This document shows positions 10,407-18,598 of a DNA stretch of 64,000 nucleotides, piece after piece. The notes below the pieces were generated by a model. The model did no database searches. It was not told the origin of the DNA and saw only the letters and a program-made list of their open reading frames with translations. How positions within the stretch are numbered: the first letter of the stretch is position 1; every line of letters starts with the position of its first letter. The translations under genes and the position numbers were made by a program. The stretch is from contig NZ_JAPZVP010000023.1 of NCBI RefSeq assembly GCF_027622875.1, positions 1 through 64,000 on the forward strand, in the 5' to 3' direction. This stretch comes from Glycomyces luteolus. GTDB taxonomy: Bacteria; Actinomycetota; Actinomycetes; Mycobacteriales; Micromonosporaceae.

Positions 10407-10766
10407 TCAGGCGTGCCAGGGTTCGCCGGTGACCTGGTGGTCGGCGCGGCTGAGGGCTTCGACGACGAGTCGGCGCAGGTGGCCGTCGGTGAGGCTGTAG
10501 ACGGCGCGGCGGCCTTCGCGGCGCGGCTGGACGAGGCCGGCGAGGCGCAGTTTCGCCAGGTGCTGGCTGACCGCGGTCCGGGCGGCGCCGGTGCGTTCGG
10601 CCAGGCCGGTCACGTCGGATTCGCCTTGCGCGAGTGTCCAGAGCAGGTGCAGGCGGGTGGGGTCGGCGAGGAGGGCGAACACGCTTGCGGCGGTGGTGAA
10701 CTGCTCACCGCTCGGGGCGTCGTGATGCGACTTCGGTGCAGGTGCAGGCGGTTCGCGTTCGGGCAT
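10407..10766 (-). CDS. ArsR-family repressor
   Basis: The protein has 119 aa and one winged helix (about 28-100): ALLADPTRLHLLWTLAQG, then RTGAARTAVSQHLAKLRLAGLV and REGRRAVYSL. ArsR proteins of this size are usually metal-responsive repressors. No cysteine is in the recognition helix, so any metal site would use His/Asp residues near the C terminus (ADHQVTGEPWH). A His-rich tail, HEHAHLHN, lies immediately downstream in another frame and ends at 10363, directly next to the stop of the convergent gene; see findings. No transporter neighbour reveals the signal. Confidence 0.85.
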   Translation of the reverse strand: MPEREPPAPAPKSHHDAPSGEQFTTAASVFALLADPTRLHLLWTLAQGESDVTGLAERTGAARTAVSQHLAKLRLAGLVQPRREGRRAVYSLTDGHLRRLVVEALSRADHQVTGEPWHA

Positions 10767-10802
10767 CAGCCCATCCTACGTGCGCGGGCGCTCGGAGCCG
10801 GT

Positions 10803-11456
10803 TCAGACGAGGTCGGCGTCGTGGGCGAGGAGGGCGATCTGGGTGCGGTTGTCGAGGCCGAGCTTGATGAGGATGCTCGAGACGTGTGATTTGACGGTGG
10901 TGACGCTCATGAGGAGCGCGCCGGCGATCTCGGCGTTGGAGCGGCCGTTGGCGATCGCGACCGCCACGTCGTGTTCGCGGGGCGTGAGGGCGGCGAGGGC
11001 GGTGCGGGCGCGCTCGTAGGCGCCGGTGTGGGCGACGGTGCGGTCCATGAGCCGCCGCATGACGGCGGGGGAGAGCATGGGGTTTCCGGCGGCGACGCGG
11101 GCGACGGCGTCGGCGATCTGGGCGGGCGGGGTGTCCTTGAGGAGGAAGCCGCCGGCGCCGGCGCGGAGGGCGTGAACGATGTTCTCGTCGGTGTCGAAGG
11201 TCGTCAGGACGATGACCTCGGGCGGGTTGGGGCGGGCGCGGAGCCTGCGGGTGGCGGTGATGCCGTCGACGTGGGGCATCTGGAGGTCCATGAGGACGAC
11301 GTCGGGAAAGTGGGCGTCGGCGGCGGTGAGGGCCTCGCGGCCGTCGCCCGCTTCGCCGACCACGGCGATGTCGCCGATCCCGTCGAGCATCATCGACAGT
11401 CCGGCCCGGACCAGGGCGTCGTCGTCGACCAGGAGCACTCGGATCACGTCGGCCAT
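10803..11456 (-). CDS. LuxR/NarL-family response regulator
   Basis: The protein has 217 aa. The receiver domain has acidic residues 11-13 (DDD), phosphoacceptor Asp57 (VVLMDLQMP), the Thr of VLTTFD and Lys in LLKD. The C-terminal LuxR helix-turn-helix (about 150-212) carries LTPREHDVAVAIANGRSNAEI and TVKSHVSSILIKLGL. Its start overlaps the end of the kinase gene by 13 bases, so the two are translationally coupled. It belongs to the DesR-like actinobacterial two-component pairs; target genes are unknown. Confidence 0.93.
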   Translation of the reverse strand: MADVIRVLLVDDDALVRAGLSMMLDGIGDIAVVGEAGDGREALTAADAHFPDVVLMDLQMPHVDGITATRRLRARPNPPEVIVLTTFDTDENIVHALRAGAGGFLLKDTPPAQIADAVARVAAGNPMLSPAVMRRLMDRTVAHTGAYERARTALAALTPREHDVAVAIANGRSNAEIAGALLMSVTTVKSHVSSILIKLGLDNRTQIALLAHDADLV

Positions 11457-12568
11457 GGTAGCCGGGCCCGCAGCCGGAACCGGCCGTCGCCGCGCTCGTG
11501 GTCGAGTCGCCCGCCCGCCAAGCGGACCCGCTCGGTGAGGCCGACCAGCCCCAGTCCGCTGCCGGGCACGACCGGGGCGTCGCCTTGCGCGGGAAGCGGA
11601 TTGGCGAGCTCGACGGTCAGGTCGGTGCCGGGCGCGCCGCTCAGGGCGAGGTCGACCGGGCTCCCGGCGGCGTGCTTGCGGGCGTTCGTCAGCCCTTCCT
11701 GGAGGACCCGGAACGCGGTGCGGCCGATGGAAGGCGGGAGGATTGCTACGGAGAGAGCGTTGCGCACTTCGACGGTTTGCCCTGCGGCCCTGGACTCCTC
11801 GATCAGGCGCTCCAGGTCCGCCACGGTCACGGGGCCGCCCGTCGCGGCCTCGTCGTCTTCACGGAGCAGGCCGATCACCTGCCGCAGCTCCTCAAGGGCC
11901 TGGTGCACGCCGTCGCGGACCACCCCGGCGGCCATGGCGACCTTCTCGGGCGGGGCGTCGGGGCGGAACTCGAGGGCGCCCGCGTGCGTGGCGACCAGCG
12001 AGAGGCGGTTCGCGAGCACGTCGTGCATGTCGCGGGCGAGGGCGCGGCGCTCGGCCGCGCGGGCCTCGGCGACCCGGCGGCCCTGCTCGGCCTCGGCCCG
12101 CTCGGCGCGCTCGTGCAGGGAGATGAGGAGCCTGCGGCGTGCCTTGGCCAGAGCGCCCCACCCGAGCAGCGCGCCGTACGTGACCACGACGAGCAACGCC
12201 CACCACTCGAACCCGAGCGCCGGGTTCGGATACCACCGCCACTGCAGGAGGTGCGCCAGGACCCCGGCGGCCGCCACGGCCGCGGCGGTGCGGAACCGCC
12301 CGCGCCACGCCGCCTGGAGCGCACCGATCGTGGCCACCGGAGTGGCGACCGGCGAGAGCACGGCGAGCACCGCGGCCGCGAACGCCCCGGCGACCGGCCG
12401 CCGCACCTGCACGACCGCGGCCCCGACGCTCAGCACCGCGACCGCGACATCCAAGGGCCCCAGGTCGATACGAGCCCACAACCCCAGCGCGGTCAGCAGC
12501 GCCACACCGCCGACCAGGAGGATCGCATCAGCGGGGCGGGGATGTCGGCGCTCGGTCACCGGGCTCAT
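11444..12568 (-). CDS. Sensor histidine kinase (HisKA_3 type)
   Basis: The protein is about 374 aa from ATG 12568. Four or five hydrophobic segments fill the first 140 residues. A HisKA_3 dimerisation helix has RALARDMHDVLANRLSLVATHAG, where His is the phosphoacceptor. The HATPase domain shows NARKHA (N box) and GSGLGLVGLTERV (G box). An in-frame extension to 12664 is open but has no homology, and the chosen ATG directly precedes the first membrane segment; the ribosome site there is weak. It is the partner of the overlapping response regulator. The short extracellular parts suggest sensing within the membrane (inference). Confidence 0.9.
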   Translation of the reverse strand: MSPVTERRHPRPADAILLVGGVALLTALGLWARIDLGPLDVAVAVLSVGAAVVQVRRPVAGAFAAAVLAVLSPVATPVATIGALQAAWRGRFRTAAAVAAAGVLAHLLQWRWYPNPALGFEWWALLVVVTYGALLGWGALAKARRRLLISLHERAERAEAEQGRRVAEARAAERRALARDMHDVLANRLSLVATHAGALEFRPDAPPEKVAMAAGVVRDGVHQALEELRQVIGLLREDDEAATGGPVTVADLERLIEESRAAGQTVEVRNALSVAILPPSIGRTAFRVLQEGLTNARKHAAGSPVDLALSGAPGTDLTVELANPLPAQGDAPVVPGSGLGLVGLTERVRLAGGRLDHERGDGRFRLRARLPWPT

Positions 12569-12690
12569 GCTAGCCCCGGACCGGCCGGAGCCGTCACCTC
12601 CGAAAGTAGGAGACGGCCCCTTCCCGAGCAGGGGACGGCGCGGCCCCGCGACCGATGCGGGCACCCCTCGGCCCCAACGACACTGGTCAC

Positions 12691-13062
12691 ATGAACAAGC
12701 GCACCCGCCGACTCCTCACCGTCATCGCCGCCGCCGCGGCGGCACTCCTCCTCTGGGCCGCAGCCGCCCCGCTCGCCGGCGTCGACCTCACCGTCGACCA
12801 GGCCGGCACCCCGCTCACCGTCGGACCGGTCCTCATCGCCCTCGCGAGCCTCACCGTCGGCTTCGCCGCCTGGGGCCTCCTCGCGCTCCTCGAGAAGCTC
12901 ACGGCCCGAGCCGGACTGATCTGGTCGATCATCGCCGCGGCCGTCCTCGCCTGCTCCCTCACCGGCCCGCTCGCCGCCGCCACCACCGCCGCGATGCTCG
13001 TCCTCATGGGCATGCACGTCGCCACCGGCGGCGTCCTCATCGCCGGGCTGGTGCGGCGATGA
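12691..13062 (+). CDS. Four-helix membrane protein (DUF6069-like)
   Basis: The protein has 123 aa with four predicted membrane segments (about 8-27, 45-67, 74-91, 97-118). LAGVDLTVDQAG after the first helix and GFAAWGLLALLEK in the second match my memory of the DUF6069 family of actinobacterial membrane proteins; function unknown. Its stop overlaps the start of the hydrolase gene (ATGA), so the two form an operon. It is divergent from the two-component genes and may be their target (inference). Confidence 0.75.
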   Translation: MNKRTRRLLTVIAAAAAALLLWAAAAPLAGVDLTVDQAGTPLTVGPVLIALASLTVGFAAWGLLALLEKLTARAGLIWSIIAAAVLACSLTGPLAAATTAAMLVLMGMHVATGGVLIAGLVRR

Positions 13063-14384
13063 ACCTCCCCTGGGGCTACCTCATCGGCCTGCTCATCCTC
13101 GCCCTCCCCGCATTCCGGCTGCCGCGCATGCCGACCGGCCCCGGCACCTCGTTCTTCTTCGCGAGCATCGCCGTCCTCGAACTGCCGTTCCTCGCCTCGG
13201 CCGGCTTCTCCGCCAGCACCGCGCTCGCGATCGCCGAAGGCGACCTCGACTCGCCCCTCACCATCGCCGCCGCCGTCCTCGCGGGAGCCTGCCTGACCCT
13301 CACCATGTGGCGCAGCCTCCGCGCCCGGCCGATCCTCATGCGCGCCATGGGCGGCCTCCGCATCCCGCACCGCCTGCCGTGGACCCGCATCCTCCTGCTG
13401 CCCTTCGGCATCCGACCCCGCTCGGTCCAACGGATCGCGAACCTCTCCTACGGGCCGCACGGCAAACGCAACCTCCTCGACCTCTACCGCCACCGCACCG
13501 CGCCCGCAGGCGCACCGGTCCTCATCCACTTCCACGGCGGCTACTACACGACCGGCTACAAGAACTCCCAAGCCCTGCCGCTGCTCCACCGCCTCGCCGG
13601 CCAAGGCTGGGTGTGCATCAGCGCCAACTACCGACTCCGCCCCGACGCGGGCTTCCAAGACCACCTCCACGACGCGAAACGCGTCATCGCCTGGGTCCGC
13701 ACCCACGGCCGCGAATACGGCATCGACCCCGGCCGCATCGTCCTCTCCGGCTCCTCCGCGGGCGCGCACCTGTCGGCGCTGGCGGCGCTCACTCCCGGCC
13801 ATCCGCGGTTCCAGCAGGGCTTCGAGACCATCGACACGTCGGTTGCAGCGGTCGTGGGCCTGGGCGGTTTCTATGGCTCGTACTTCGGCGGCGACCCGGA
13901 CAGCGACCCGATGGCCCACTCCCATGCCGACGCCCCGCCGTTCCTCATCGTGCACGGCAGCCACGACACCGTCGTCCCGGCAGCCGGGGCCCGCCGCTTC
14001 GCCGAACGCCTCCGCGGGGTCTCGGCGCAGCCGGTCGTCTACGCCGAACTGCCCGGCGCCCAGCACGGCTTCGACCTGTTCCATTCGCCGCGTTTCGAGG
14101 CCGTGGTCAACGCGGTCGAGGCCTTCGCGACCAGGGCCGTCGCGTCCACCGCACGGCGCTCCTGCCCTGGTCGGCGCGGTGTCGGCGCGCGGACCTGCGC
14201 CGAGACGGGAGAGGGACCGTCCCCACCGGGGCGGTCCCTCTGCTCCACTGCTGGTGATCAGGCTCCCGTGAAGGCGTCCTTGTTCGCGACGAGCCATTCC
14301 CGGAAGGTCTTGAGCCGCGGGTTCAGGTCCCGCACGGCTGCGAGGTCGCGGCGGCCGGTGAACTCGTCGTCGAACTCCGCGTAG
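13059..14384 (+). CDS. Membrane-anchored alpha/beta hydrolase
   Basis: The frame gives 441 aa. Three hydrophobic segments fill residues 1-90, followed by a hormone-sensitive-lipase-type hydrolase: oxyanion motif HFHGGYY, nucleophile elbow GSSAGAH, acid GSHDTVVP and His in AQHGFDLF. It probably acts as a carboxylesterase or lipase at the inner face of the membrane. Homology appears to end near AVEAFATR (about 14140). The last 75 or so residues are Arg/Ser-rich, read through a hairpin at 14211-14242 and overlap the 3' end of the convergent gene by 127 bases, so the natural stop may have been lost or a frameshift may exist. Confidence 0.8.
   Translation: MNLPWGYLIGLLILALPAFRLPRMPTGPGTSFFFASIAVLELPFLASAGFSASTALAIAEGDLDSPLTIAAAVLAGACLTLTMWRSLRARPILMRAMGGLRIPHRLPWTRILLLPFGIRPRSVQRIANLSYGPHGKRNLLDLYRHRTAPAGAPVLIHFHGGYYTTGYKNSQALPLLHRLAGQGWVCISANYRLRPDAGFQDHLHDAKRVIAWVRTHGREYGIDPGRIVLSGSSAGAHLSALAALTPGHPRFQQGFETIDTSVAAVVGLGGFYGSYFGGDPDSDPMAHSHADAPPFLIVHGSHDTVVPAAGARRFAERLRGVSAQPVVYAELPGAQHGFDLFHSPRFEAVVNAVEAFATRAVASTARRSCPGRRGVGARTCAETGEGPSPPGRSLCSTAGDQAPVKASLFATSHSRKVLSRGFRSRTAARSRRPVNSSSNSA
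14211..14242. terminator. Hairpin between convergent genes
   Basis: A 10-bp stem, AGAGGGACCG with CGGTCCCTCT, surrounds a 12-base loop. It lies inside the extended 3' end of the hydrolase frame and just beyond the stop of the minus-strand NmrA gene, so it can act in both directions. Confidence 0.65.
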
Positions 14385-15205
14385 TACTGGAACATGTTGC
14401 CCAGCTCCTCGGCGGCCGGGAACCCGGCGGCCCGGAAGCCGTCGAACGGGACCGGGTAGTAGGCGACCGGTTCACCCAGCACCTCGCTGAACACCTCGGC
14501 GTATTCGTAACCCGTCAGGTGCTCGCCGGCGATGCTGACCGTCCTGCCGACGAGCTTCTTGCCGCGCTTGAAGATCCCGAACGCGGTACGGCCGATGTCC
14601 TCGGCGGCGATCCCGGCGAGCTTGTCGTCGCCCATCGGCATCGCCAGGACCAGGCTGCCGTCCTCCTGCCGCTTCGGCGGGAAGTAGGTCGTGAACCCCT
14701 CCCAGTAGAACGTCGTCTGCAGGAACGTGGTCGGGACCCCGGCCTCGGTGAACAGGGCGTTCGCCTCGCCCTTCACATCGAAGTGCGGGACCTTGTACCG
14801 GCCCAGGAGCGTCGGCATGCGGTCGTCCCCGAGCGGGACCGAGTCGCGGGTGTCCTCGAGCGTCGACCAGATCGCGTGCTCGACGCCCGCGCTCTTCGCG
14901 GCCCGGGCGAGGTTCCCCGCCTGCTCGTATTCACGGTCGGGGGACATGTGCTCCCAGAAGTTGGTCACGAGGAACGCGCCGTACGCGCCGTCGAAGGCCT
15001 TCGCGATGCTCGCCTCGTCGTCGAGATCGGCCTCGACCACTTCGGCCCCGAGCTCCGCGAGTTCGCGGGCTTTCTCGGAGCCGGCGTCGCGGGTGAGGGC
15101 GCGCACGGTGAAACCGGATTCCGGTGCGTCGAGGATCGCGCGGACGAGCCCGCCGCCCTGCTGCCCGGTCGCGCCGACGACTGCGATGATCTTCTGCTCG
15201 GTCAT
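14258..15205 (-). CDS. NmrA/HSCARG-like NAD(P)-binding protein
   Basis: The protein has 315 aa with an atypical short-chain dehydrogenase fold. The dinucleotide motif VVGATGQQGGGLVRAIL is at residues 9-25, followed by VRALTRD, EVVEADLDD and YGAFLVTNFWE. It lacks the YxxxK catalytic pair, as expected for NmrA proteins, which act as redox sensors or NAD(P)H-dependent reductases. AAAGG precedes the ATG at 15205; an upstream extension to 15301 lacks homology. The 260-base gap beyond it has no gene. Confidence 0.88.
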   Translation of the reverse strand: MTEQKIIAVVGATGQQGGGLVRAILDAPESGFTVRALTRDAGSEKARELAELGAEVVEADLDDEASIAKAFDGAYGAFLVTNFWEHMSPDREYEQAGNLARAAKSAGVEHAIWSTLEDTRDSVPLGDDRMPTLLGRYKVPHFDVKGEANALFTEAGVPTTFLQTTFYWEGFTTYFPPKRQEDGSLVLAMPMGDDKLAGIAAEDIGRTAFGIFKRGKKLVGRTVSIAGEHLTGYEYAEVFSEVLGEPVAYYPVPFDGFRAAGFPAAEELGNMFQYYAEFDDEFTGRRDLAAVRDLNPRLKTFREWLVANKDAFTGA

Positions 15206-15465
15206 GGTGTTGCCTTTCGGTTCGGTGTCCCGGGCGTCTCCAACCGGGACGATAGGTCGGTGGCAGGATGCTCGGTCGCGATTCGGCCGAACCATTTGCA
15301 TGACGCATCATTTAAGCTACGCCGAGATGAATGATATGTCAACTACCAGGCTCAGGGTCCGACAGAGACCCACGACACGCCACAACAAACCCCGCCCCAG
15401 CACTGCCGCCCAACGACGTCCGTTCTGTTCAAGACCCCGCGACCGATCCGCCCTAGCGTGGAGGC

Positions 15466-16377
15466 ATGGGACGAATCACCGAAACCATGACCGAACGAGC
15501 AGCCGAATTCATCTGGCTGACCGGAAGCACACTCGACCAGCGCCGCCTCGCACGCTTCCGCGGCGACGGCGACCGCGACGCGGTCCTCACCGCACTGGCC
15601 GCACACCGGACCGCCGACGGCGGCTACGCGCACGCGCTCGAACCCGACGTGAAAGGACCCGCGCCGCAGCCACTCTCAGCGATGGCAGCACTCGAAATCC
15701 TCGACGAAGCCGACGCACTCGACCAGGAGACCGCCGCGCCGATCTGCGACTGGCTGCTCAGCCGCACCGCACCCGACGGCGGCGTCCCCGACCTACTGCC
15801 GAGCATCTCCGCATACCCGCACCCGCCGTGGGTCGAGGCCCCGCCGCAAGACCGCGGCGGCCTGCTCACCACCGCAAGAAGCGCCGGACTGCTCCTCAGA
15901 CACGGCATCGAACATCCATGGCTGACCGGGGCGACCACGTTCTGCCGCAAGGCGATCAGCGAACTCGAGACCACGCACCCGTACGAGGTCTTCAGCGTCG
16001 TGCGCTTCCTCGACCACACCCCCGACCGGACCTGGGCCCAAACCGAAGCCGAACGAATCGGAGCACTCGTACGCGACGGCGACCTCGTACTGCTCGACCC
16101 GGCGAACCCCAAAGGCATCCCCACACCTCCCGGATACGCCGAAGAAGAGTTCACACACCCATGCGAGTTCGCCGCCGAACCGCAGAGCCTCGCGGCCGGG
16201 TGGTTCTCCAAGGAGGAACTGGCCGCCTCGCTCGATCATCTCGCCGCCGAACAGCGAGACGACGGCGGCTGGCCGATCTACTACCGGCGCTGGCACCCTG
16301 CCATCGAGCAGCAGGCCCGGCCCGGCTTCACGCTGGCCGCCCTGCGGACCCTCAGGGCCTGGGATCAGTCCGTCTGA
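15466..16377 (+). CDS. Prenyltransferase/squalene-cyclase-repeat protein
   Basis: The protein has 303 aa with alpha-toroid repeats of the terpenoid cyclase/prenyltransferase superfamily: AHRTADGGYAHALEPD near 46-61, the SRTAPDGGVPDLL repeat, and AEQRDDGGWPIYY near the C terminus. No DXDD motif is visible, so it is probably not a cyclase. Related actinobacterial proteins are uncharacterised. There is no signal peptide. It overlaps the convergent AraC gene by 13 bases. Confidence 0.7.
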   Translation: MGRITETMTERAAEFIWLTGSTLDQRRLARFRGDGDRDAVLTALAAHRTADGGYAHALEPDVKGPAPQPLSAMAALEILDEADALDQETAAPICDWLLSRTAPDGGVPDLLPSISAYPHPPWVEAPPQDRGGLLTTARSAGLLLRHGIEHPWLTGATTFCRKAISELETTHPYEVFSVVRFLDHTPDRTWAQTEAERIGALVRDGDLVLLDPANPKGIPTPPGYAEEEFTHPCEFAAEPQSLAAGWFSKEELAASLDHLAAEQRDDGGWPIYYRRWHPAIEQQARPGFTLAALRTLRAWDQSV

Positions 16378-17393
16378 GCCGCGAGCGCGCGAGGGGACAC
16401 ACCCGACCAGCGCCGCACCTGGCGACTCAGGTGCGCCTGGTCGGCATACCCCTGCTCGGCGGCGATACGGTTCCAATCAGGTGCGGACGATCCGGTTCGA
16501 CTCGCCACGGACGCAAGAACATCACCCGGATCAACCGCGCCAGCGGGCGCACCGCCCGATACGACTGCGCTGGCCGATCCGATTGCGGCGGCGCCGACCG
16601 ATTCGGATGAGGCGATTCCGGTCGAAGCTGGCGCCATACGCGAAGCGGCTTCGAGCGTGCGGCGAAAGCGCAGGATCTGCTCAAGCGTCTTCGGCCCGTA
16701 CCCGGTCGAGGCCTTCACTCGGCGGCGAAGGTGACGCTCTGAATAGCCGAGTTCCCAAGCGAGGCTTGCTACCGCGGGAGGCCGGGGGCGATCCAGGGCC
16801 TCCGCGACCGCGAGCGCGACCCGATCCGGCGCATGGGCGTCGCAGCGGGCCATGAGCGCTTCGGCGAGGGTCGCGGCGATCCGCCAAGGCTCGCGCTGCC
16901 CGGAGACGGCATCCGAGAGGCGAAGGGCCGCTTCGCCCCACAGTTCGCGCAGGCCCGGCTGGGCGTTCGTCACGGCGGTCGCCGGGACCGCGCCGAGCAG
17001 CGGGCGGGCGGCACCGGGTCGCAGGCGGACGCCGACGATGAGCTCACCGGGCTCGAGCGGCACCTCGCGATGGGCCGTGTCCGGCCCCGCGATCTCAAGT
17101 GCGCCACGCCGCCACAGGAGGTCGGTGCACCCGTCAGGAACGACCCGTGCGATGCCCGCGCCGGTGGCGAGTGTCCGCTCCGGCTCCGCGTCCGCACCCG
17201 GGCTGTCCGGTATGGCCCGCGCGGTGCTCGCACCGGTGAGACGTGTCCGCGCCTCGTCCGCATCCAGGTCGCGGATGAGGCCGGGCGCCGCGTCGTCTCC
17301 CCGGTCGGGCGCGCGGCGCACCCACACGCAGGGCGACCACTGCCCCAGCGGCCCTCGCGGTGAGCGTTCCTCGTAGCCCGGTTGCGCTGCCAC
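16365..17393 (-). CDS. AraC-family regulator with internal insertions
   Basis: The protein is about 342 aa from a GTG at 17393, chosen because the family's N-terminal motif (PGYEERSPRGPLGQWSP) follows at once; ATG at 17474 is the other option. The sensor part has VPDGCTDLLWRRG and ELIVGVRLRPGAA, as in the DUF6597 group of AraC proteins. The first DNA-binding helix pair (LAWELGYSERHLRRRVKAS) and the second (IAAEQGYADQAHLSRQVRRW) are separated by an extra segment of about 54 residues (16479-16640), rich in Ala, Ser and Gly, which the family lacks. A 21-residue tandem duplication precedes the sensor motif (17130-17264). Confidence 0.75.
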   Translation of the reverse strand: MAAQPGYEERSPRGPLGQWSPCVWVRRAPDRGDDAAPGLIRDLDADEARTRLTGASTARAIPDSPGADAEPERTLATGAGIARVVPDGCTDLLWRRGALEIAGPDTAHREVPLEPGELIVGVRLRPGAARPLLGAVPATAVTNAQPGLRELWGEAALRLSDAVSGQREPWRIAATLAEALMARCDAHAPDRVALAVAEALDRPRPPAVASLAWELGYSERHLRRRVKASTGYGPKTLEQILRFRRTLEAASRMAPASTGIASSESVGAAAIGSASAVVSGGAPAGAVDPGDVLASVASRTGSSAPDWNRIAAEQGYADQAHLSRQVRRWSGVSPRALAAQTD

Positions 17394-17521
17394 CGTTCCA
17401 CGGTAGCGCCGGAGTCCGACAGCGCCGCCCACATTGCTGCCGGATGCGGCTCTTGAGTCCCGGCCGTGACACACCCTTCGGCACCCCGGACTCCGGTTGC
17501 CGCCAAGCGAAGTGCTCGCGC

Positions 17522-18421
17522 TCAGACACCGACAGGGATCCTGCGGAGGTCCTCCACGACCGTCGCGTACTGGAGGTCCTCGAGCGGCTCGCGGGAGAAG
17601 AAACGCACCATGAGGTCTACCAGCTGCGCCGGGCGCTCGAGATGGATGAGGTGGTCGGCGCGGGCGAGCTCCACGTACCAGCTCTCGGGGCAGGTGAACG
17701 CGAGCTCGCGGCAGAGCTCCGGGGGCGTGAGGGTGTCGTGCTCCCCGGTGGTGAAGACCGTCGGGACGGCGGGCGGGATCGACGGGTCGATGATGTCGCG
17801 GGAGAGCAGGCGGTTCGTGTTCGCGATGAACTTCGCGAGGTCCGCATCGTCAGCGGCGCCGAAGCGCATCGCGAGGACGCGGCGGACCACGGCCTTCGCA
17901 GCGATGTCCGGATGCGGGCTCATGAGCGCGTCCACCGCGGCCGGGCCGAACCGCCCGCGCGGGCCCCGCTCCGCAAGCGCCACAGCCGCTCGCATCATCG
18001 GACGCGCTTCGGGCGGGACGCCGCCCATGGTCCCGGCGAGGACCATGCGGGCGATCCGCTCCGGGTGGGTCTGCGCCAGCCGGTACCCCACGGACGAGCC
18101 GTAGGAGCCCGCGAACAGGTTCACCCGTTCGATGCCCAGGTCGTCGAGGAGGCGCACCAGCGCCTGCGCGGGGATGTCCGGCCCGAGATACGGCGGCAGG
18201 AGGTCGGCGCGGCCCCAGCCGGGCAGGTCCGGGCAGATCACGTCCGCGTGATCGAGGAGGCCCTGCTCGATCCGGCCCCAGTCCTCCTTGCGGTGCAGCG
18301 CACCGCCGACGAGCACGACCGGCGCGAAGCGGAGCGAGTCGGAACGGGTGCGCCGCGACCAGTACGTGTAGCCCGCGAGGCGGTGCTTGCAGACCTGGGG
18401 GGTGGCGGCGTTGCGCGGCAT
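17522..18421 (-). CDS. Alpha/beta-fold hydrolase
   Basis: The protein has 299 aa. VVLVGGALHRKEDW forms the oxyanion region, CPDLPGWGRAD precedes the elbow GSYGSSVGYRLA (Ser nucleophile), the acid is in FTTGEHDTLTP and the His in ARADHLIHLERP. It is a soluble enzyme of the proline iminopeptidase/haloperoxidase-like superfamily; the substrate is unknown. It stands alone, with the AraC gene downstream and the ABC genes upstream on the same strand. Confidence 0.85.
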   Translation of the reverse strand: MPRNAATPQVCKHRLAGYTYWSRRTRSDSLRFAPVVLVGGALHRKEDWGRIEQGLLDHADVICPDLPGWGRADLLPPYLGPDIPAQALVRLLDDLGIERVNLFAGSYGSSVGYRLAQTHPERIARMVLAGTMGGVPPEARPMMRAAVALAERGPRGRFGPAAVDALMSPHPDIAAKAVVRRVLAMRFGAADDADLAKFIANTNRLLSRDIIDPSIPPAVPTVFTTGEHDTLTPPELCRELAFTCPESWYVELARADHLIHLERPAQLVDLMVRFFSREPLEDLQYATVVEDLRRIPVGV

Positions 18422-18556
18422 AGAAGCTCCCGTCCGAGGTGCACGGCGGCATCGAGGCCGCCGCAGGTACGGGAGATCACCCTAGCGACCGAAATGCGAA
18501 TTGCCAGTATTTTGCCCCGCGCATGTCCGCCTTCCGGGGCAGACGAAGCGACCCGG

Positions 18557-18595
18557 GCGAAGCGGCCCGGGACACCTGCCCCGGGCCGCCTTCGC
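18557..18595 (-). terminator. Hairpin after the ABC exporter operon
   Basis: A stem of about 15 bp with one bulge (core GCGGCCCGGG and its complement) lies directly beyond the stop of the exporter gene at 18599. Confidence 0.65.
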
Positions 18596-18598
18596 GTC

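Noticed and set aside
10971-13058. Long plus-strand frame leading into the alpha/beta hydrolase
   Set aside because: It lies antisense to the response regulator and kinase genes; the real hydrolase start is the coupled ATG at 13059.
15307-15335. ATCATT..AATGAT inverted repeat in the 15206-15465 gap
   Set aside because: The arms are only six bases with a 17-base spacer, and no regulator gene is adjacent, so it is too weak to call an operator.
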